From contig KL647297.1 in assembly GCA_000727475.1 (NCBI GenBank), forward strand, positions 2,141,295 through 2,205,294: 64,000 bases of DNA, written 5' to 3'. Position numbers and translations under genes: made by a program. Positions 1-11,733 of this stretch are shown here, one piece after another. The DNA is from Sarcocystis neurona (Eukaryota; Apicomplexa; Conoidasida; Eucoccidiorida; Sarcocystidae). The notes under the pieces were generated by a model. That model did no database searches, had not been told where the DNA came from, and saw only the letters and a program-made list of their open reading frames with translations. The number at the start of each line of letters is the position of its first letter. Within the stretch, counting starts at the first letter, position 1.

Positions 1-3000
1 CTCCTCCTGCTCTCGCTCCAGTACTTTCAAGAGGAGCTGCTCCTGCTGCCGGTTGAAAGGGAAAAGGTCGTTCAGGACGCTGCCGAAGCAGCATCTGCCG
101 TGTCGACTCATGTGCCTGGCGCAGCACCAGCATCGTCTGTTGCTCCTCCTCTTCGCTGTCTGCCGCTGCTGCTGCGACGCCGCCGTGTCTGCCTCTTCCT
201 GTGTGGTGCTCTGCGGGCAACTTTGCAGCACCTGTATCGGAGCACGGCACGCAGAGTGTCCTTAGTGTCCTCTGCAACAACAGAAGCAGCTTTTGCTCAT
301 GCAAAGCAGCTGCTGCGGCTGCAGCAGCAAAATCATGTGCTGCTGCCCCGTCCTTAGCGTAGCTGCTGTCAGCGTCTGTCTCTCCAGCAGCAGATGCCGC
401 AGCGGCTGCTGCTCCGGCTGCTGCGGTGGCCTCTAGCTGCTGCCGCAGCAGCCGCAGCGTTGCGGTGGAAGCAGGACTTTGCGAGCCGCATCCGTCTGTA
501 GACGCATGCCGCAAAGAGTTTTCGGCAACACCAGAATCCTTCGTCGTCCACACGGCTTCTTCACCACTGGCAGCAGCTATCGCTGCTGCTGCCGAATTAC
601 TTGCAGCGTACTTCCCGCCCGGCAAAGTGCGCGGAGCTCTTCGCTGCGGCACGTCCTCTACGACGGGGACACCAGCAGCAGCGCCAGCTGCGACAACACC
701 GACAAGAGGAGCAGGCTCTGCTCTACCTGTTGTGGACTGCGACAAGCTGCTGAGCCCCCTTTTCTCTCTTTCGCCTTCGCTGCTGTCGCAGTTGCGGCCG
801 TCCGTCGACCGCACCACCTCTGTGTGGTGCTGCTGAACCACTTCCTGTCGTTGTTCTCTGACCGGATGCAACTTCTGCTCTGTCTCTGGATGGTGGTGCA
901 GCATCAGCTGCTGCTGTCGTCGCAGTGCTTCCTGCCGCTGCTGCGCTGGCTGCTGCCCGTGCACGCGCTGCAATAGCGAGTGCTGTTGGCGCTGACCCTG
1001 CTCGAGGGAGCGCTGCACCAACCCCCGCAGTTGCTGATTTTGGTGCTGTTGCTGCGACTGGAAAGTTTGCTGCTGGTGTGGCTGCTTCTGGTCACATGCA
1101 GTGGCGCCTCGGTGCTGATACTGCTGCTGCTGCTGCTGTTGCTGCACCCACCAGCAGCATGACGCCGCCTCCTCCACGTCCTGCTGCGGCTGCAAAACAG
1201 CTGCTTCTAGCCCCCCGAGCTGCTGCAGCGCTGCTGTCTCCTCCCTTTGGTGGTGGACCAGGTGCGGATGCAACATCTGCTGCTGCTGTGCTTGCCGCTG
1301 CTGTCGTATCTGCCGCTGCATCTCCTGTCGCGCCGCTTCCTCCTGGAGCATCTCCTCCCTCTTCAACCCCATGTGTAGCTCGTGATGCAGCTCTTTCGCA
1401 CCCTTCCATTGTTGCACATGCTGCTGCAGTTGCCGCTGTTCCTGCGAAATCTGCTGCTGCTGACTTACCTCCTGCTGCATTCCCCCAAGGTTCCTCACCG
1501 CAGACGTCCTAGCCAGCGCGCTCGGCATACTGTCGCTCCTCATGGTTAATTCTGGCCTCACCCTGCTGCAGGCGCTGGCGTCACTTCGACTGACGCAGCT
1601 GGTGTTGCTGTTGCTGATGTTCGCGGTGCCGCAATTTCCGTCGGTGCCGTGTAGGCCACTGTTGTCATTGACGCCAACGAGCATCCCTCCGCAGTTCTCC
1701 TCGCAGTTGCTGGTGCTGCTGCTGCGCATGTCGCTGCCGCGGGGTTCTGCATGCAGCAAACCTCCTCTTTCATTTGTCTGCCCGCTTGGAGCAGGAGGTT
1801 GTTTTTGTCCACGCCAGGGTGGTTGCTGCGGATGCTCGCCCAGCGCTTCCAGCAGTTGTTGGACGGCTCGGTGCTGCTGTTCCATGAACTGCTGTTGCAT
1901 CTCCTGTCGCTGTTGCATCAGCCGCTGCCGCACCATCTGCTGCTGTAGCACCTGTTGTCTCACCAAGTGCTGCTGCTCGACCAGAGGTGACCCTTGCTGA
2001 CCCATGCTGAGGTCCTCCCTCTGCCTGCTGCTGACGCTACTGCTGCTAAGGCTGCTGCTGCTAAGGCTACTGCGCCACGCGTTTTCGTGTCGTTGACAAG
2101 GAGTACGGGACGTGGTCGTATTCGGATGGAATGTAGCCTGCCGCGTCGCCGGTGAACATCGCTTCCGTCCCTCGTAGTCTTCACCCACCACGTCTTGCTG
2201 CTCTTCGTGCGCGAGTCGCTGCAACATTGCCCGCTCCTGCTGCTGCATGCTTTGCAACTGCACAGATGCTGGTCGTGCCGCCTCGTACTCACGTGTTACT
2301 GCTGTTCTTATCCGTCCTCCTCCCTGCTGTTGGCTACTCTCCTGCTCGAGACCTCTCTGTTGCTGCTGCTGTTGCTCGCCCATGTGCTGCTGTTGATCTC
2401 GGTATCGCTGCTGCTCGATTACGCGCTGCTCCTCCAAAAACTGCGCCTGGCTTCTTCGCTCCTCCTCCTCCAGCTGCTGCTGCTGTTGCTGCAGCAGCAC
2501 CTGCTGACCGTGTTGTTGCTTCCGCTGCTGCTGTGCCTGAAGATGTGGGTGATCGCTTCGCTGTTGCAGATCAGGCTGCTCACAGGGCTGCTGTAGCAGG
2601 CGTCCCAACTGCCAGAGCACTTCAAGCTTCAACCTTTCCAGCTGCTGCTGTTCAGCGTGATTGCCGGCTGCTGCGGCTTTTGGTGACGGTGCCTCAACTG
2701 TTGGTGCGCCAACAGCTGGCCGCGCAGCAGCAGCAGCAATGTTCTGTCTTCCTTCGCTCTCCGCATGCAACGGCCAATGCAACGACAGTCCCTGCTGCAG
2801 AAATCGCTCCTGTTGCTCCTTCTCGCTGAGCTGGTCCATGCGGGAACCAAGCTGGTTCTGCTCACGGTGTTGCTCTTGCAGCGGCAGTCGCTGGTGAGGA
2901 GGTCGCTCCTGCAGCAACCACTGGGGCTGTCCTGCCTGCTGCGGCAGTTGCTGCTGGCGCACGCGCATTTCCAGCGGGTGTCGTTGTTGCTGGAACTGAT

Positions 3001-4309
3001 GCTGCAAGTGCTGCTGCTGGAGCTGGAGCTGCTGTACCTGATGTATGTCGACTGGCTGCAGTTGCTGTTGCAGAAGTTGCTGCTGCTGACGTTGCTGCTG
3101 CTGAAGTTGCTGCTGCAGGGTGCGGGACCACTGCAGTGGCTGCTGATTCTGTTTTTCTTCGTCATCCATTTGCTGCTGTCCCGGGCGCTGCTGCGATGCT
3201 ATGTCCTGGTGCTCCAGCTGGTGCAGCCGCTGCTGTTGTTCCAAGTAGTCTTGCTGCTTTTCCACAGTCGCCTGGCGCCACCGTCGCTCTAGTTGCTGTC
3301 CGCGCTGCTGCTGCACGTGCTCTTGCTGCTGGTGCTGCCACACCTGCTGCTTCGTTTCCCGCTGTTGCTGCTGCTGGTCTTGGCGCCTTTGGAGTTCCTG
3401 CTGCTGCCGCAGCACCAAATGAATGTCGTCTCCGTCGGCTGCGCCATACAGTAAAAATGGACGCTCTTGGGGTGTAACGACACCGTACGAACCTGTAGCT
3501 GTCCGAGAAGAACGCGCTGCAATACAGGGGGGACGGTCATCACTTGCTGTTAGACGCAAGCCACTTTCCTCTGCCAGTGTTACTATTTTTCTGTAGGCTT
3601 CTGCCCTGTCGACGTCAGGTTCCGTGCTGCTGCGGCCGTTTGCTGACGCGCCGCCTCCTGGGCTCCTGACACACCTGCTGTGTCCACTTCCTTCGCTGGA
3701 GCACTCCGCAGCCCTGTAGCCGCCTACCACCACACTGCTGCTGCTGCTCTCCGTTTTGTTGCTGCTGTTGCCGCTGAAGACGTCTGCCCTGCTGCCGCTG
3801 CTGCTGGGGCTGTTCGCGAAGCTGCTGCGGCTGCTGGGGATGGCGTTGCTGCTACATATTACGGGTGACGGGCAGGTGTTGCTACTGGTGTCGCCACCCT
3901 GGCGAGTAAGCTGCTGGAGCAAGGCCTGGACGAGGTTGCCGTGTGCAGCAACAGCGGCACTGGCTAGCGTGTGGCGTGCAGGCTGCTGCGCCGCACCTGC
4001 AGCAGCTGTCGCTTCCTCTACCTGTTCCGCAGTGTCGGCAGTGTCCTGCTGCTCCTGCAGCTGCTGCAGCAGCTTTTGTATTGCGCGAGTGTGATCACTG
4101 TAAGGGAGGGAGTCCAGCACATCTGCTGCTGTACTGCTGCTGCTACTGTCCTCGCCTTCTGCAAGCCTCTGCAGCCCCTCTTGGACTTTGTGCTGCTGCT
4201 GTTGCAGCTCCTGCGACTTCGGCTTCAGCGCATGCTGCTGCTGGTACACATGGTGCTGGTGGTAGACGTGCTGCTCCATGGTTTGCTCCTGCCGACACAA
4301 GCGGTCCAT
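1..4309 (-). CDS. Glutamine-rich giant protein, 3' end beyond the window
   Basis: On the minus strand one frame (codons read from plus triplets starting at positions 2, 5, 8 and so on) has no stop from the TAG at 4345-4343 to the window edge. I checked it triplet by triplet. The first ATG is at 4309-4307 with A at -3 and G at +4; a second in-frame ATG is at 4279. That gives at least 1,436 codons. The protein starts MDRLCRQEQTMEQHVYHQ. A Ser/Ala/Gly-rich part spans roughly 4100-3450. A core dominated by Gln with Leu, Arg, Glu and His runs from about 3420 to 850. An Ala/Ser/Gly-rich part follows to the edge. In this frame the CTG repeats of the plus strand read as Gln codons. No known domain was recognised; long Gln/Leu/Glu stretches suggest coiled coil. 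A consensus donor (GTAAGT, 1468-1463) lies in frame, so splicing there is possible. The frame is certain; the exact gene model is not. Confidence 0.72.
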   Translation of the reverse strand, partial: MDRLCRQEQTMEQHVYHQHHVYQQQHALKPKSQELQQQQHKVQEGLQRLAEGEDSSSSSTAADVLDSLPYSDHTRAIQKLLQQLQEQQDTADTAEQVEEATAAAGAAQQPARHTLASAAVAAHGNLVQALLQQLTRQGGDTSSNTCPSPVICSSNAIPSSRSSFANSPSSSGSRADVFSGNSSNKTESSSSSVVVGGYRAAECSSEGSGHSRCVRSPGGGASANGRSSTEPDVDRAEAYRKIVTLAEESGLRLTASDDRPPCIAARSSRTATGSYGVVTPQERPFLLYGAADGDDIHLVLRQQQELQRRQDQQQQQRETKQQVWQHQQQEHVQQQRGQQLERRWRQATVEKQQDYLEQQQRLHQLEHQDIASQQRPGQQQMDDEEKQNQQPLQWSRTLQQQLQQQQRQQQQLLQQQLQPVDIHQVQQLQLQQQHLQHQFQQQRHPLEMRVRQQQLPQQAGQPQWLLQERPPHQRLPLQEQHREQNQLGSRMDQLSEKEQQERFLQQGLSLHWPLHAESEGRQNIAAAAARPAVGAPTVEAPSPKAAAAGNHAEQQQLERLKLEVLWQLGRLLQQPCEQPDLQQRSDHPHLQAQQQRKQQHGQQVLLQQQQQQLEEEERRSQAQFLEEQRVIEQQRYRDQQQHMGEQQQQQQRGLEQESSQQQGGGRIRTAVTREYEAARPASVQLQSMQQQERAMLQRLAHEEQQDVVGEDYEGRKRCSPATRQATFHPNTTTSRTPCQRHENAWRSSLSSSSLSSSSVSSRQREDLSMGQQGSPLVEQQHLVRQQVLQQQMVRQRLMQQRQEMQQQFMEQQHRAVQQLLEALGEHPQQPPWRGQKQPPAPSGQTNERGGLLHAEPRGSDMRSSSTSNCEENCGGMLVGVNDNSGLHGTDGNCGTANISNSNTSCVSRSDASACSRVRPELTMRSDSMPSALARTSAVRNLGGMQQEVSQQQQISQEQRQLQQHVQQWKGAKELHHELHMGLKREEMLQEEAARQEMQRQIRQQRQAQQQQMLHPHLVHHQREETAALQQLGGLEAAVLQPQQDVEEAASCCWWVQQQQQQQQYQHRGATACDQKQPHQQQTFQSQQQHQNQQLRGLVQRSLEQGQRQQHSLLQRVHGQQPAQQRQEALRRQQQLMLHHHPETEQKLHPVREQRQEVVQQHHTEVVRSTDGRNCDSSEGEREKRGLSSLSQSTTGRAEPAPLVGVVAAGAAAGVPVVEDVPQRRAPRTLPGGKYAASNSAAAAIAAASGEEAVWTTKDSGVAENSLRHASTDGCGSQSPASTATLRLLRQQLEATAAAGAAAAAASAAGETDADSSYAKDGAAAHDFAAAAAAAALHEQKLLLLLQRTLRTLCVPCSDTGAAKLPAEHHTGRGRHGGVAAAAADSEEEEQQTMLVLRQAHESTRQMLLRQRPERPFPFQPAAGAAPLESTGARAGG

Positions 4310-4650
4310 TGTCGTGGCTGAAGGTCCTGCTGTACGGGGCAGCTACTGCTGCGACTGCTGCAACATTTGCTGCTGCGTCTGTCCCACCAAGGTATCCGCT
4401 GCCAGAAAGTGCTTCCTGGCGGTGGAGCACCCAGAGCGCCGCAGAAGCAGACGCCGCTACGGTAATCGCAAAGACCTTCTCTGCCGCTGCGGAGGTTCGC
4501 AGCAGGACGTCACCTGGCACGCGTAGTTTCTCCCCCTACTGCTAGCCAGTGTTGCTGCTCGCCCGCTGGTGACGGTGACGCTAGTAGCTGGAGCTCGTGC
4601 TGCTACATTCGACGCTGCTGCTGACGCTCTGCACGGGTTGGCAGTACACC
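1..4650. repeat. CTG/CAG trinucleotide-rich tract
   Basis: Interrupted CTG units fill the plus strand almost without break, with variants such as TTG, CCG and CTC. The longest pure runs are only a few units, for example near 1121-1138. Most of the tract lies inside the Gln-rich frame on the minus strand, so it is largely coding. The repeat orientation switches to CAG close to 4,660, about 350 bases upstream of the start codon proposed for that frame. Confidence 0.85.
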
Positions 4651-4679
4651 AGACGCCCTGATGTCACCCAGGATTAGCC

Positions 4680-6540
4680 CCTTCTCGCCTTCTGCAGTTC
4701 GAAGCAGCGCCAGAAGCAGCAGCCCCACAAACAGCAGCACATATGATAGCCACAGCAGAGAAGGCAACGTCGGCCATCGCGCGGAGCAGCATACCGGTAG
4801 CGGCCACAGCAGCAGAAGTCAGAGGACGTAGCGGGAACAAGACGACCTCCAAGGGAGCAGGAGCGAGCAGTGCTGGAGGTGCACCGTCAGCGGCAGATCA
4901 CAGGCCGCCGCATCCCTAAGGGAAGTAGCAGCAACGCATGCGCGCGACCAGTGCGAGACCCCTACCAAAGTACAAAGGCAGTCGCAGCAGCAGCAGGAGG
5001 CCACCTGGCCCGACCAGCAATGTAAGAGCAACGCAGTCAGCGCATGGGGCTGCTGACTCTAGCAGCTGCAGCGGCAATAGAGAGCGAGAAGCCGCAAGTG
5101 TGCACCGATTAAGCCACCTTGCTCAGCTACCGCTTCTGCTGGCGGCGACGATGACTGTATCGAGCAGCCGAGGAAGCTGCTGGAACAATGGGGCTCAATG
5201 CAGTCGAGTGTCGAAAGAAGCAGCACGTGTGTCTTGCCGCTGCGGCTTCTCCGGCAAGCGACAAAGTTGTCTACGTGCCCCATTGAGTACTCCTGCAACA
5301 GCCGGAGAACGAGACACTTACACATCCAAGTGAGAAGAGAAAGGGATTAGGAACGCACAACTGCCTCTGCCGTGGTTTGTTGCTGAAGAAGCACCACCAC
5401 GACGGACTTTTCCACCGCTTCGAGCTGTCTTCGCTGGAGGGGCAAGCACGTATCTACATGTATGCCCGTAAATAGAAAACCCGGCTCAACACACGTCCGT
5501 GTGCACATATAAGGACGTAATTGGGCTCGCCTGGATACGTATAGTCACTGGAACTTGTAAAGTAAAGCGACACATACGGGGTGCTGCGGAAAGTCATCCT
5601 GGAGACATGCTGAATTCACGTACGAGTCAAACTTTTTTAGCGGGCCGATGACTTGGCGGGCGCTACCAGAGAGGCGCGCACATCACTACAAATATACACA
5701 CACGCGTTGGGGGACTCGTTCAGGTGGGTGACGAAGTGCTTCAGAGCGTCTGCGCAGACAACGAGGAGACACGAAGTGCGGCGCAGCGACAGCTACGCCG
5801 ATGAGACGCACGTGGGAAGGGCGCCGCTGCCGCTCGCGTCACGGTGTACGGTGCATGAGCTGCAGCAGAGGGCGCCCGCAGCGCAAAAGGAGCCGCAGAA
5901 GATGAGACCGACATTCCTGCGAACTACTACTAACAGAGAGAGGCAAGAAGCAGCAGCAGAAACAGCGGCAGCCGCAGGAGCCGCAGTCGCTGCAGCAGCT
6001 GGAGTGGCGCAGCAGTAGCTGCAGCACCGGCAGTGGTAGCCGCAGAACCAGGAGCCGCAGCGCAGAAGAAGGGAGGCTCAACGGCTCCTGCAGGCTCGTG
6101 TGCGGGCGAGATCTGTGTCAGAGAATTGGCGAAGCCTCATGACGGGGTGGTTTTCGAGCAGCACCGGTTACACCGGCGGCAGCAGCAGCAACCACAGGTA
6201 CCCGAGCAGCAGCAGCTGCACGGGTATTTATGCGCCGGTGCGAAGAGAAGACTCAGGCTCCTATGGCATGAAACGGACTTAAAAACGCATAAACCTCCTG
6301 CTGACTTACGCGGAGATCTTGCTGCGCCGCGCGGAGGAACAGCACGAGTACTACCGACGAGAGCAACGGTGCGAACAGCACCGGCGGAGGGGTACACGGG
6401 CGGCGGGCCAGAAGACCTGCGCATGGAAGACAGCCGCAGCACTGTTGCTGCTACAGCTGCTGTGAGCTGCTGGAGGGCGGAAGAAGCAAACGGAAAAACT
6501 GTGGGCCGAAGCGAGCGGCAAAACGAGTTGTATCGGAAGA
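4680..6540 (+). other. CAG-rich block, gene structure unresolved
   Basis: Here CAG, not CTG, is the repeat on the plus strand. Plus-strand open frames at 5653-6018 (Ala-rich end) and 6033-6815 (260 codons, with a short Gln run near 6180) overlap the block, but neither shows a recognisable domain and no chain of splice sites could be followed. Between 5300 and 5650 nothing was seen. If, as in the rest of Eimeria, coding repeats tend to read CAG on the sense strand, this block may belong to a plus-strand gene diverging from the Gln-rich gene at 4309. That is inference only. Confidence 0.35.
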
Positions 6541-6559
6541 AAAGGGGTAAGCGTCAACA

Positions 6560-7245
6560 ATGCCTGCTGCTGTATTGGGGTCGTGCTTGGTTATCTCTAT
6601 ACGCTACTGGCTCCTGCCGTATGTTGCTGGTGTTGCTTGTCCAGCTTCTCTCGGTCTACTGCTGCAGTGACTGCTCATCGGTGGGGCTACGATCCGCAGT
6701 GGTAGTACACTGCCGTGCAGAGCACGGCGACACTATCAAGACGCTACCGCTGTTGTTGTCGTCGTTGACGGCGGCAATGCTGCCGGCTCCGATTATTACT
6801 ACGGAGATAGCGTGACCCACAGATATTGTGAGCTGCGCGCCACCGTGTGCTGTGCTCCACTGCTGCCGCCCGGGTGCGCCGTTCCCGCTGCTGCGGAGCT
6901 GCTGGCGGCAGCCGCTGCGGCTGCAGGGAGAGTGTAGCGGCATCTGCTGCTGGTTGTCTTCAGTCGATGCTGCAAGCGGATTGCCTATCTGGCTTCACTA
7001 CCGCTGCCACTTACCAGCTACCCGCCTGGTGGTACTCCCATGCTGCCTAGAACCTGTACGCTACTAGCACGTTAGTCAACATCGTCGATGGTGCTGCTCT
7101 GCTGTTGTCACTCTGCTGCTTGAGCTGCGACGCTGCAGCCGCCGTCACCGCTGCTCGTGCGGCTGCTGGTGCTTTGCCGGCGGCGGCTCTGCGGTGTGCT
7201 GCTGACACTGATTCGCTGTCGTTGGTGCTGCTGCTGCCGTTGCCG
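6560..7245. repeat. CTG-rich block
   Basis: The repeat switches back to CTG on the plus strand from about 6560 and ends sharply near 7245, where ordinary non-repetitive sequence begins. Short frames exist on both strands, none convincing. The block marks the right edge of the first repeat-rich segment. Confidence 0.6.
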
Positions 7246-7379
7246 CCTACGACCGAGTGTGCGCCCGAAGGGTCGAGATACCCGACGTGACTCTGGACGC
7301 CACGGCAGACGACACCAAACACAACGTCAACAACGAATGTACAGGCTGGACGGCTGCACTGCCATGTCTCGCTCACGGG

Positions 7380-7830
7380 CGTGGAGGTACGTATATGCGC
7401 GTGTATGTATGTGTACGCACGCGCGTGGGGAACATGGACATTCCCACATCGAGACACAGGTATACAACTACACCCACTTAAGCCCATAAGCGCTTCTATA
7501 TGGAGAGGCGCATGCACTTTGTGCGCGCGCACGTGCATGTATAGGTAGGGACACCGTAGAACACAGACCTTTTGGCGTCGACACCTTGGCTTCCGTACCT
7601 GTACACTCCGTTTGTGCAGCTGCATGCACAGGGGGAGAGAAACATACGCGCACGGCGACATATACGTACACACCTCAAGATGCAGATATATACGCTGTGT
7701 GCAAGACATCAGGCGAAGCTGTGGCACACTGCTCAAGCCCTGCGTACGCACACGTGTCCTGAAGCATACGCATACGTATATCTACATATAGCTATATACA
7801 TACATAAACTCGAAACGTGTATCAAGGTGT
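7380..7830. repeat. Alternating purine-pyrimidine (TA/CG/TG) tracts
   Basis: Stretches built from ACGTATA, GTGTATGT and similar units alternate purine and pyrimidine for tens of bases. Comparable tracts recur between genes across the window, for example near 10480, 15830, 23690, 34390, 35450, 36230, 40230-40400, 41040, 43090-43290, 44400-44490, 46380-46650, 49270, 50150, 52950 and 59140. The stretch from 7250 to 9000 holds such tracts and no gene I can support. Confidence 0.6.
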
Positions 7831-9021
7831 GCTTTATTTTGCAGGGAAGGGGTCATAATGTAGAAGATTGTCCAGCACTCCTTGAATCTGCTATACTTGT
7901 GCAGACAGGCAAATGGGTGTATTCACGCGGACCTATGTGGATGCAGAGATATTTTGTGTACACTCTCTGGACATTCACATTTAACACGGTGTCAGCAAAA
8001 CATGGATAAGACGGCACGAGACGGGCTTACCTGTACGCAAGACCACTTGAGTACGATCGGGGAGCGAAGCCTCACGACGGACAGTTGCAGAGGTGCGTTG
8101 ACTCCATAGGACGGCCTCTGTAGTGCTTCGGAGGGATGCAAATAACCGGTAATTTTGAGTATAGCCGCGAGCGTGGAGACGTAAGTCGTGACACTCGTCC
8201 ACAGCGACATTCGACGCCAGGTTCTTAATTACGTACAGCATCACTTTCGACGTCGAAAACCTCAACTGTACGCAAGGCTCACCACGTACCGGACGCTTTT
8301 CCGCTTGGTGTAACTTCAGGAAGGCAAGCTTACGTATGTGGTTCTCCAAACCGTTGTTACCTGTAGTTCGAAGGAGGAGCGCAGGCGTTGCATTCGGCAT
8401 CCGCTTCCACGTCACATACATATATCACTGTACGCAAAGGCTGTGTAATTACATGCGTATTTACAGCGCTCTCTAAGCAGCCGTCTACGTGTCTACACAG
8501 ACGGACGTACACACTAATACACAAGAATCTCTGTACGGGGCGGGGAGAGTCTGGACGGGACACATCTCCGGTACTTAGATGTCGCTGTCTTCTCGACTGG
8601 ACTTTCTTCTTGTGTGAATAAGTGAATGCTTCTTTTTTTTTTAAAAAAGGCAAAGTATCATGTGTACGTATAGACACGCTATGAGCATTAAGGGAGGCAG
8701 GAGACGCACGCAGACAAGTCTACAGACAAGTTTCGACCCTTTCTTTGAGAAATGCACCTGTGCAGCTCTACATCTGGGGTGAAGCCGCTCCCATTATTTC
8801 ACCGCTACAATGTACACGCAGATATGCAATATACGCCTGTAGACACAGCGATGCCGCACCTACTGGTATGTGCCTGCGTATTATTAGTTCACGCGTGAGG
8901 ACACTTACAACAAAATACTGGCCACACACGCTTGCGCTTTTGCAGGTGTGATATATTATAATGTTGGTGCGCGATAATGTGTAAGTAGAGATGGAGGAAT
9001 GCTTGTCTATTTTGCACAGAT

Positions 9022-9528
9022 GTGGAAATGGGGTGTCGTGTAATTATCGTTGCATGCCTATACGGTACAACACCACCTTCCGAAGACGGAAACGTTACAT
9101 GTTTTGTGTGCCTAAAGGGGAGGTGGTGGACAGAAACTGATGCCATCCCTCGAAAGGGGGGACTAATACTCAGATGCTTCACCACCTACAGGGATGACTG
9201 TGTGGCAGTGTGGGAATGGATGCATCAACTACGCACGTACCACGTCGAAGAGACAAACACAAGAAGACACACAAGTTACCTAGCAGCCTCACATAAGCGG
9301 AATGAGAAACACGTATGTAGGCGGGAAGAGACACACAAAGCGAACATATATCGCACAGCCAAAACGTTCATCTGCAAATGTAGAAAGGCGCGAAGGCGTC
9401 AGAAGGAGGAGGATATTCGCAAATATAAAAGGTCTCGAATTTTTAGCCTTCACGAGGGCGTTGGTGTGAATGTTGAAACGAGGGCGGACGATTTAAAACG
9501 TACACACACATGGTTGGCGGAAGTATAA
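9022..9528 (+). CDS. 168-codon open frame, doubtful
   Basis: An intact plus-strand frame with an ATG, rich in Arg, Lys and Cys, with no recognised domain. A good acceptor (CACAG) ends at 9017 just before it. A different frame after that acceptor is also open for about 40 codons and reads as a Cys-containing peptide, so the coding frame, if any, is uncertain. It could be a chance frame. Confidence 0.2.
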   Translation: MEMGCRVIIVACLYGTTPPSEDGNVTCFVCLKGRWWTETDAIPRKGGLILRCFTTYRDDCVAVWEWMHQLRTYHVEETNTRRHTSYLAASHKRNEKHVCRREETHKANIYRTAKTFICKCRKARRRQKEEDIRKYKRSRIFSLHEGVGVNVETRADDLKRTHTWLAEV

Positions 9529-9626
9529 CGATTGTGTCTGCTGGAGAAGTGAACAAAGAAGTCTTCAGTCACAGACGCAGATGTATACATGCATTCACAT
9601 TTACGCTGTACACGTGTGGAGATATG

Positions 9627-9746
9627 TCACTGACTACTTCGACAGAAAACTGACAAGAGCGTAGGGTTACTGACTTCTTAACAGAAAATTGGCAAGAGCA
9701 CACGGTTACTAATTACTTCGACATGAAATTGGCAAGAGCGTACACC
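9627..9746. repeat. Three degenerate tandem copies, about 40 bp each
   Basis: Three consecutive units begin at about 9627, 9667 and 9706. Each contains a TTACT/TCACTGA start, then ACAGAAAA or ACATGAAA, then a GGCAAGAGC or GACAAGAGC end. The flanks from 9530 to 11700 otherwise show no supported gene. Confidence 0.65.
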
Positions 9747-11733
9747 CACGGTTGTCCTTTTATAAGAACACCCTGCGAACGGACGCGGGCACCCTGTACC
9801 GCGTGAGGTCTTCGAGGTGGGAGCCACTATGAGTATACACGTATTCGTATGCCACTTTTAACTGCTTAAAGAGACCTACGAGCAAACGCAGCGCCATGGG
9901 ATGAACGATTATAGACACAGCGGCTACGCATTCCTGCGGCCGTTACATAGATGAGACACTTCGTGATACGAATTTCATGGCGAAGAATGGGGAATCACAC
10001 ACGGCCACCTTTGAAACATTGTAAAGACGCGTGCGTGGAGTGGACGCAACCGCTGTGGGAATTCGGCCGCGCGTAAGAGCGCTAGCGAGACAGAGAATGC
10101 ATACACCTGGGGAGCTGTGGAAGTAGACACGTGTAGTAAGAACTACAAAGAGAGAATGCATAGGTATGGAGGCGTACTGATTTGTGCGTGTGAACAGACC
10201 GAGGATAAAGCACTGCGTATTTCGATATCGCCTCAGACGTATTCCAGTGAACGGATGTCTCCAGACAGACGCATCTCCTTGAACAATCGTGGTGCCGTAG
10301 TATTCAGTGCGGGAACTCGAGCCCGTCACGTGGACACAAACAACGTAGACCGGAACTTAAAAGGGAATGTATTCGTAGCTTCGTAGGTACGTATGCGCAC
10401 GACTCGCAGCCTGTGTTCACGTTTGTGTTCGCGGATGTACGTCGGTGTTTGAAGGATTCTCTTCCTATGTATTCAAATATACATTCGTATCTGTATATAT
10501 ATACATCACTGTGTAGATACAAATACAAACATAGGTGCGCATATCTTTTTCTTCCTACGCGGCATATCTTCTACAGGTCTCAGCCGCAAGTGAACAGTGC
10601 GACATTCCATAAGTGTAGAGGTTGGCCCACGGAATTTTAATTCTTTCGTCCCTGCATTCCTGTTTTAGTCTCTTCTCTAATGTCAGCTGGCACTTACCGT
10701 AGGAGAAGGTAGAATGTCTTTTTTCTTTAAATTGTCGTGTCAGCTTTCTCGTGGTGCGATGAAGTGGAAACCGAGACAGAAACGTTTATCGCTACGACGA
10801 ATTGCTGAAACGAGAGCCCGTGTCTGCATAGCCTGCTAAACAAACACACATATCAGCGTAGACCTACATTTGATGAATTTTTACCAATGTGTAGGTACGC
10901 CCACACAGCCAACGCACAGTGACGTGTACGGGCGTCCACTAGCGCAAGTGGGATCGCATTTGGAAGTGAGCGTTGCACTGTATAAATCGCTGAATTTCGT
11001 AAATGTCTCTGATACCTTTATGCTTGCAAAAGATTCGCACGTCAGTGCAAGTACAGTAGCAGCATAGAACACGGAATATCAGGAGATTTACTTGCTGCCA
11101 AGTATCACCGGGGTCACGGAAATATATTTTTCTGTCTTCTGGTTCTCTTGTTACTCATTTATTTAGAAATGATCCACCTGGGCCGCTGTCTTCACAGGGA
11201 AACAATAGCTGCACTACGAGGTGGCAGCATACTTACGTACTGACGTTAAATCACGTGCTAAAGGTTCGAATACACTGAACGGCTCTTCAGCACTGCTGCT
11301 GTGTTCCAGTGTGACTGCCTGTCGCCACCCTTTAATGGCTGCTTAGTTCCACCTCGACAACACCTCTCTCTACGGACACTGTAGTAGTAGGGACACGCCG
11401 CTGAACACGTTCACAGCAGCAACAAGCCAACATCACAGCAGCGACGGCACTGTCACCCAGCAACAGCACGAAATATCTTTAGTTCAGCGCAGAAAGAGGC
11501 GAGAGATCGTCGGCGGCACAGCACCAGCAGCCATAGTTCAGGCGCTGGTGCGCAGCCAGTTCGTCTAACGTGCGAGTTTACAGTGGACTACAGTAACACT
11601 TGCTTTTGCACGCCGATACCTCGCCCTGGAAGATGTCGTTTTGTTCTACGCTACTTTGATCAGCAGTCTGATGTGCCAAAGTTCAAGCAAGCACTGCACA
11701 TTTAGATGTATGAGCGCACACATTTACGGGTAC

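Noticed and set aside
2629..3165. Ser/Cys-rich minus-strand frame and similar Leu- or Ala-rich frames over 1-4.3 kb
   Set aside because: They are other-frame readings of the same CTG repeats; the Gln frame is open over the full length and explains them.
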